A stretch of DNA of 27,667 nucleotides, taken from positions 1 through 27,667 of the forward strand of contig JALVRC010000151.1 of NCBI GenBank assembly GCA_027025255.1. The letters are read 5' to 3'. Each line of letters starts with the position of its first letter. Position 1 is the stretch's first letter. A model generated the notes under the pieces. It worked only from the letters and a program-made list of their open reading frames with translations, was not told the DNA's origin and made no database searches. Below, piece after piece: positions 24,897 through 27,667 of the stretch. A program made the translations under genes and the position numbers. The stretch is from Caldifarciminota bacterium (GTDB taxonomy: Bacteria; Hydrothermota; Tepidihabitantia; B3-TA06; JALVRC01).

Positions 24897-27062
24897 TTAA
24901 ATAAAAATCATAACCCTTTTAGTCTTTCTCTTACCTCTGATATATACAAAATATCGACCTTTTGCAAGATAATGAATATCCACCGCTACATACCCATTAT
25001 CTACCTTAGCGCGTTTTTTTATAACCACTTCACCAATAATATTGTTAACCTTCACATCTACAGTACCTGAAAAATCAGTAGAAATATAGAGAATACTGTT
25101 TTTTATAAAATACTTACTGACTGTATTTCTATTAGTTACAATCCCGGAATTAACATTTTTAAGAATGAAACAGCCAGCATGATAATCAGCAAGAAAAATA
25201 TAGCCAGCATCATCAAGATACACACGTTTTGCACCATAAGCATCTTTGTACCCAGCTGAACCAGGGAAAAAACCTATATTTTCTATATTCTGAGGCTCAT
25301 GTGCATCCAATATACCCATACCATCAGGTCCCATGGAAATATATACAATACTATCCTTAACAAAAACATCGTTAATTTTCTTTTCTGTTTGATATTTGTT
25401 TATAAAACTAAGCTTATGCTCCTCAGAAGTAAACCCGTAAATATATATATTTCCCTCCTTACCCCCACAGGCAACAAGCCCTTTATCATAACCAATGCCT
25501 GCGGCGTTCTCTCCTATATCAGCATCACATAATAAATGAGGATTATCACTTTCTATTGTGTAAATGGCAAAATTGTTCTTATAACAAACTATAAGTGTGT
25601 CATAAACCCCTTGCATATCCTTAACATCAACACCCTGTAAAATATGTGCTCTTTGTGAAAAATCTGATTGACCATCAAAAGAAAGAATATACACGCCATC
25701 ATTTACAACCTGGCATGCTATTCTATTACCATCTTCTCCATATAAATCTTCAACAAGCAATGAACCATTATTTCCCGGGGCATCATAAGTTGACAATAGC
25801 TCTGCTTCTCCTGCATTCCATCTATTAATATTATACACATCTAAATTCCTTGTTGATTTAGTAACAAAAGCAAAGCTATCCCTTAAAACAATATCCGTGG
25901 CAAAACCACCTTTAAGTCTTCCCAATTCATAAGGCTTAGTCCGTAAAGAAACATCAAACACACCAACCCCGTATCCCTCCCATGCAAGCCATAAGGTATC
26001 GTTCCGTACAAGAGCATTCATACCCCAACCTCCTGTAGGAAAGGTCTTAATAGTATCTGAAAGTGTCAAACTACTAATATCCATCCATCTTATACCATAC
26101 CATTCAGAAGCTATAGCAAGCCTACTACCAAAATATGCAACATCAAAAAACCATAAACCAGGCTCAATATGTGCTATTGTATTAAATCCCTGAGAAATAT
26201 TTGTGCCATCCAAAACAGGACAATCACTTTTCAAGCCGTGAAGCCCCGCTGTTGTTACAAGAAAAAGCGTATCATTATTCATATCAAGATCAGTTATCAT
26301 TGCAGGAGCTATACCTGGTATCCCTCCAATAGAATAGTCTGCCATCTCCTTTAGAGTATCATCCTCTATCTTTAATCCTAATAAATGCCCACTAAATCCA
26401 TAATTATTCGTCCCTCCGCAAACAAATACCACATCATTATTAAGAGAAGAAAAATATACATCCTGGACACCAAGCTCAGTACCTATTCTTGAATCTGAAA
26501 AATCATACAACTTTTGCATAACAGTTTCTTTTTTATATAGATAAACGTGCCCTTTAGTCGTTCCAGTAGCAGTTATAACAATATAGTCGCCTTTTACATC
26601 AATCCCTGTTACATTATCAATAGGGAATCTATAAATCTCTGAAAAAGTATTATCACTTTCAAGATGCAAAACTCTTACGCAAAATCCATCTACAATATAA
26701 AGTGTATCAGAACCTACAAAAGCAATATCATAAAAAGCACTATCACCCTGCACTGAAATATGCGAAAGTACCTTTATATCCGCTGGATTTTCTGTATTTA
26801 AAACCCATAAACCATCATGATTAGCTGCAACAAAACATTTTGCAGAAGCAAATTTAATCTCGTTTATAATAGAGTTAAAGGAAATTTTCCCCAGAAGCTC
26901 CATATCCACAACATTATTAATGTCATAGATATACATACTCGTACCAACACCTGCATATAACCTGTTTTCATATATATTTACCCTGGAACAAGCACCTCCC
27001 TGTATTTGTCCGGTTTCCTCAACAGGAAAGGCATAAATACTTAAATAAAAAAGAAGCAACAT
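24897..27062 (-). CDS. secreted LVIVD-repeat beta-propeller protein with T9SS-type C-terminal domain
   Basis: A 721-residue exported protein. The short hydrophobic start (MLLLFYLSIYAFPVEE) looks like a signal peptide without the usual positive charge. Most of the length is LVIVD-type repeats that form propeller blades: GLWVLNTENPADIKVLSHI, GIRWMDISSLTLSDTIKTF, GVGVFDVSLRTKPYELGRL, GMGILDAHEPQNIENIGFF. From about residue 640 there is an immunoglobulin-like tail (YISTDFSGTVDVKVNNIIGE ... GYVAVDIHYLAKGRYFVYI ... KRVMIFI) that matches the pattern of type A Por/T9SS sorting domains: a strand, a GEVV turn, LAKGRY-F, and a basic end. This suggests export across the outer membrane in an FCB-type bacterium. 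AAGGAGG precedes the ATG. No promoter of the ACTTGACAA type is visible upstream; REP-like DNA sits there instead. It transcribes toward the parvulin operon. Biological role is unknown; probable cell-surface protein. Confidence 0.88.
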   Translation of the reverse strand: MLLLFYLSIYAFPVEETGQIQGGACSRVNIYENRLYAGVGTSMYIYDINNVVDMELLGKISFNSIINEIKFASAKCFVAANHDGLWVLNTENPADIKVLSHISVQGDSAFYDIAFVGSDTLYIVDGFCVRVLHLESDNTFSEIYRFPIDNVTGIDVKGDYIVITATGTTKGHVYLYKKETVMQKLYDFSDSRIGTELGVQDVYFSSLNNDVVFVCGGTNNYGFSGHLLGLKIEDDTLKEMADYSIGGIPGIAPAMITDLDMNNDTLFLVTTAGLHGLKSDCPVLDGTNISQGFNTIAHIEPGLWFFDVAYFGSRLAIASEWYGIRWMDISSLTLSDTIKTFPTGGWGMNALVRNDTLWLAWEGYGVGVFDVSLRTKPYELGRLKGGFATDIVLRDSFAFVTKSTRNLDVYNINRWNAGEAELLSTYDAPGNNGSLLVEDLYGEDGNRIACQVVNDGVYILSFDGQSDFSQRAHILQGVDVKDMQGVYDTLIVCYKNNFAIYTIESDNPHLLCDADIGENAAGIGYDKGLVACGGKEGNIYIYGFTSEEHKLSFINKYQTEKKINDVFVKDSIVYISMGPDGMGILDAHEPQNIENIGFFPGSAGYKDAYGAKRVYLDDAGYIFLADYHAGCFILKNVNSGIVTNRNTVSKYFIKNSILYISTDFSGTVDVKVNNIIGEVVIKKRAKVDNGYVAVDIHYLAKGRYFVYIRGKRKTKRVMIFI

Positions 27063-27088
27063 ATTACCTCCTTAATTTATAACAATAC

Positions 27089-27122
27089 CCGTAGGGGGAA
27101 ACCTAAAGATACGCCCCTACGG
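27089..27122. repeat. REP-like palindrome upstream of the LVIVD gene
   Basis: CCGTAGGGG (27089-27097) and CCCCTACGG (27114-27122) form a perfect 9-bp inverted repeat around a 16-nt loop, GC-rich in an AT-rich background. Both ends carry GTAG, the tetranucleotide that marks REP elements mobilised by REP-associated transposases. It lies in the leader of the LVIVD gene, between it and the transposase remnant, so it may have displaced a native promoter or serve as a hairpin. Confidence 0.6.
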
Positions 27123-27130
27123 TACGGTTT

Positions 27131-27226
27131 TTATGCATAATATTTATCCTTCCTCCAAATTGCAGGATTATTAATAATGTATTCCCAATAATTGTATTGC
27201 CACAATTTTTTACAGCGCAGATATAT
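27131..27226 (-). pseudogene. remnant of a Y1/REP-associated transposase (C-terminus)
   Basis: One minus-strand frame reads LWQYNYWEYIINNPAIWRKD then KYYA and stop. It matches the C-terminal signature of Y1 (REP-associated) transposases: LWQ-NYYE-HIIRN...EYIINNP-W. Compared with the intact copy at 27575-27667, the HIIRN-ekSYLEIA portion between NYY and EYI has been lost, so the copy is internally deleted. An in-frame TGA occurs at 27229-27227 and there is no upstream coding region. The adjacent REP-like palindromes are the usual substrates of this family. Confidence 0.65.
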
Positions 27227-27261
27227 TCACTGGTTGTCATTCTTTCAAACTCTCGCACTAA

Positions 27262-27337
27262 CACGTGCAGGGGCGAAACTGCGTGTTCGCCCCTATCTAT
27301 GTATGCTCCCCTGCATGTATGTACCCCCCTGCATGTG
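27262..27337. repeat. compound palindromic repeat (REP/MITE-like)
   Basis: This 76-bp GC-rich unit is bounded by near-matching inverted ends: CACGTGCAGGGG on the left and CCCCTGCATGTG on the right (11 of 12 pair). Inside, AGGGGCGAA (27269-27277) and TTCGCCCCT (27286-27294) form a perfect 9-bp hairpin with an 8-nt loop. CCCCTGCATGT is also directly repeated (27308-27318 and 27326-27336, 18 bp apart). It separates the HsdR remnant from the transposase remnant. It is not a CRISPR array: there are only two direct copies. Confidence 0.65.
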
Positions 27338-27360
27338 CCGGTTGTTATATCGTCCGATAA

Positions 27361-27582
27361 TTGGATTGAATTCCTGTGATGAATATCGGGATTTATCCTT
27401 ATAAGTGCAGATTTAAGCACATCAAAAAGAATAACATCCGAGTATGATTTACGGTTATTGATAAAAGAATCATTTTTTTCTGAATCAGGGGCAATATCAG
27501 GCTCAAAGATGTATTGATAACCAAGAGATTTGAAAAGGTCTATTGATAATTGTTCTATGTTTGATTCAGTAATTTTAGGCAT
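27361..27582 (-). pseudogene. hsdR: type I restriction subunit HsdR, N-terminal remnant
   Basis: From ATG 27582 the frame encodes MPKITESNIEQLSIDLFKSL, then GYQYIFEPDIAPDSE, then RKSYSDVILFDVLKSALIRI and NPDIHHRNSIQ. This follows the conserved N-terminal pattern of HsdR (IEQ...LLGY-Y-P-IAPDGE...RKSYSDVVL...ALxRINP). Homology ends near residue 74 of this start, where the frame runs into the palindromic repeat at 27262-27337 and then the transposase debris. The endonuclease and translocase domains are absent, so it cannot be functional alone. The ATG overlaps the TAA of the neighbouring transposase by a few bases. Either the gene was cut by insertion of the repeat block, or this is leftover DNA carried with a mobile element. 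Confidence 0.7.
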
Positions 27583-27667
27583 AATATTTATCCTCATTCC
27601 ATTTTACAGGATTATTTAATATGTATTCAGCAATTTCTAAATATGATTTTTCATTTCTAATTATATG
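27575..27667 (-). CDS. Y1/REP-associated transposase, C-terminal end (cut by window edge)
   Basis: The last 93 bases encode, on the minus strand, HIIRNEKSYLEIAEYILNNP then VKWNEDKYYA and stop. This is the characteristic C-terminus of IS200-like, REP-associated tyrosine transposases (YIxNNPVKW). The start lies outside the window. A related, deleted copy of the same end is at 27131-27226, so this is a paralogous pair. Whether this copy is intact cannot be judged here. Single-strand transposases of this family act on REP palindromes such as those at 27089-27122 and 27262-27337. Confidence 0.75.
   Translation of the reverse strand, partial: HIIRNEKSYLEIAEYILNNPVKWNEDKYYA

Noticed and set aside
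27240..27340. Possible CRISPR array in the GC-rich repeat block
   Set aside because: Only two direct copies of an 11-bp unit with an 18-bp period and nested palindromes; no regular repeat-spacer structure and no cas genes.
27103..27360. Continuation of the HsdR frame as a functional fusion protein
   Set aside because: The sequence after the HsdR-like part is translation through palindromic repeats and transposase debris in the wrong frame; it is not a domain.
27192..27404. Cys-rich plus-strand frames across the palindromic repeat
   Set aside because: They are produced by the CCCCTGCATGT repeat units; no start signals and no family resemblance.

Overview
This is an AT-rich bacterial chromosome segment. 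Apart from one gene at the left edge, everything is on the minus strand. It suggests a diderm (outer-membrane) bacterium with meso-DAP peptidoglycan: there are three SurA/PrsA-type parvulins, a lipoprotein-like signal, a complete division/cell-wall cluster, and a secreted beta-propeller protein with a Por-type (T9SS-like) C-terminal tail. This mix, together with an isoprenoid reductase, fits an uncultivated lineage near the FCB group or candidate phyla such as WOR-3. That placement is inference and was not tested.

Left edge (1-2082): the 3' part of a plus-strand TPR protein whose true start lies outside the window. Then comes a small minus-strand region with an unlisted 37-codon secreted micro-ORF that has a consensus promoter and Shine-Dalgarno sequence, and a tRNA-Gly(GCC) with its own consensus promoter.

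Centre (2083-17440): a compact dcw cluster. In transcription order, reading right to left, it is mraZ, a STAS-domain gene, rsmH, ftsL-like, ftsI, murE, murF, mraY, murD, ftsW, murG, murC, murB, ftsA, ftsZ. Most junctions overlap by 4-38 nt. ftsQ and ddl are absent from their usual places, and a STAS gene is inserted between mraZ and rsmH. In front of mraZ, a TTGACA/TAAAAT promoter overlaps three TGGTA direct repeats at exact 10-bp spacing, which look like the MraZ auto-operator.

Right centre (17550-24880): a second operon transcribed toward the dcw cluster: three parvulin-type folding factors, a GAF-containing sigma-54 activator, and a 713-residue fusion of a geranylgeranyl-reductase-type flavoprotein with a trans-polyprenyl diphosphate synthase. 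The fusion is the most unusual gene here: one polypeptide could build and then saturate an isoprenoid chain.

Right edge (24897-27667): a secreted LVIVD-repeat protein, then a mosaic of mobile-element debris: REP-like palindromes, two copies of the 3' end of a Y1/REP-associated transposase, and a broken N-terminus of a type I restriction HsdR subunit.

Four promoters (micro-ORF, tRNA, mraZ, parvulin operon) share the core ACTTGACAA and a 16-bp spacer, giving an internally consistent picture of the housekeeping promoter in this genome.
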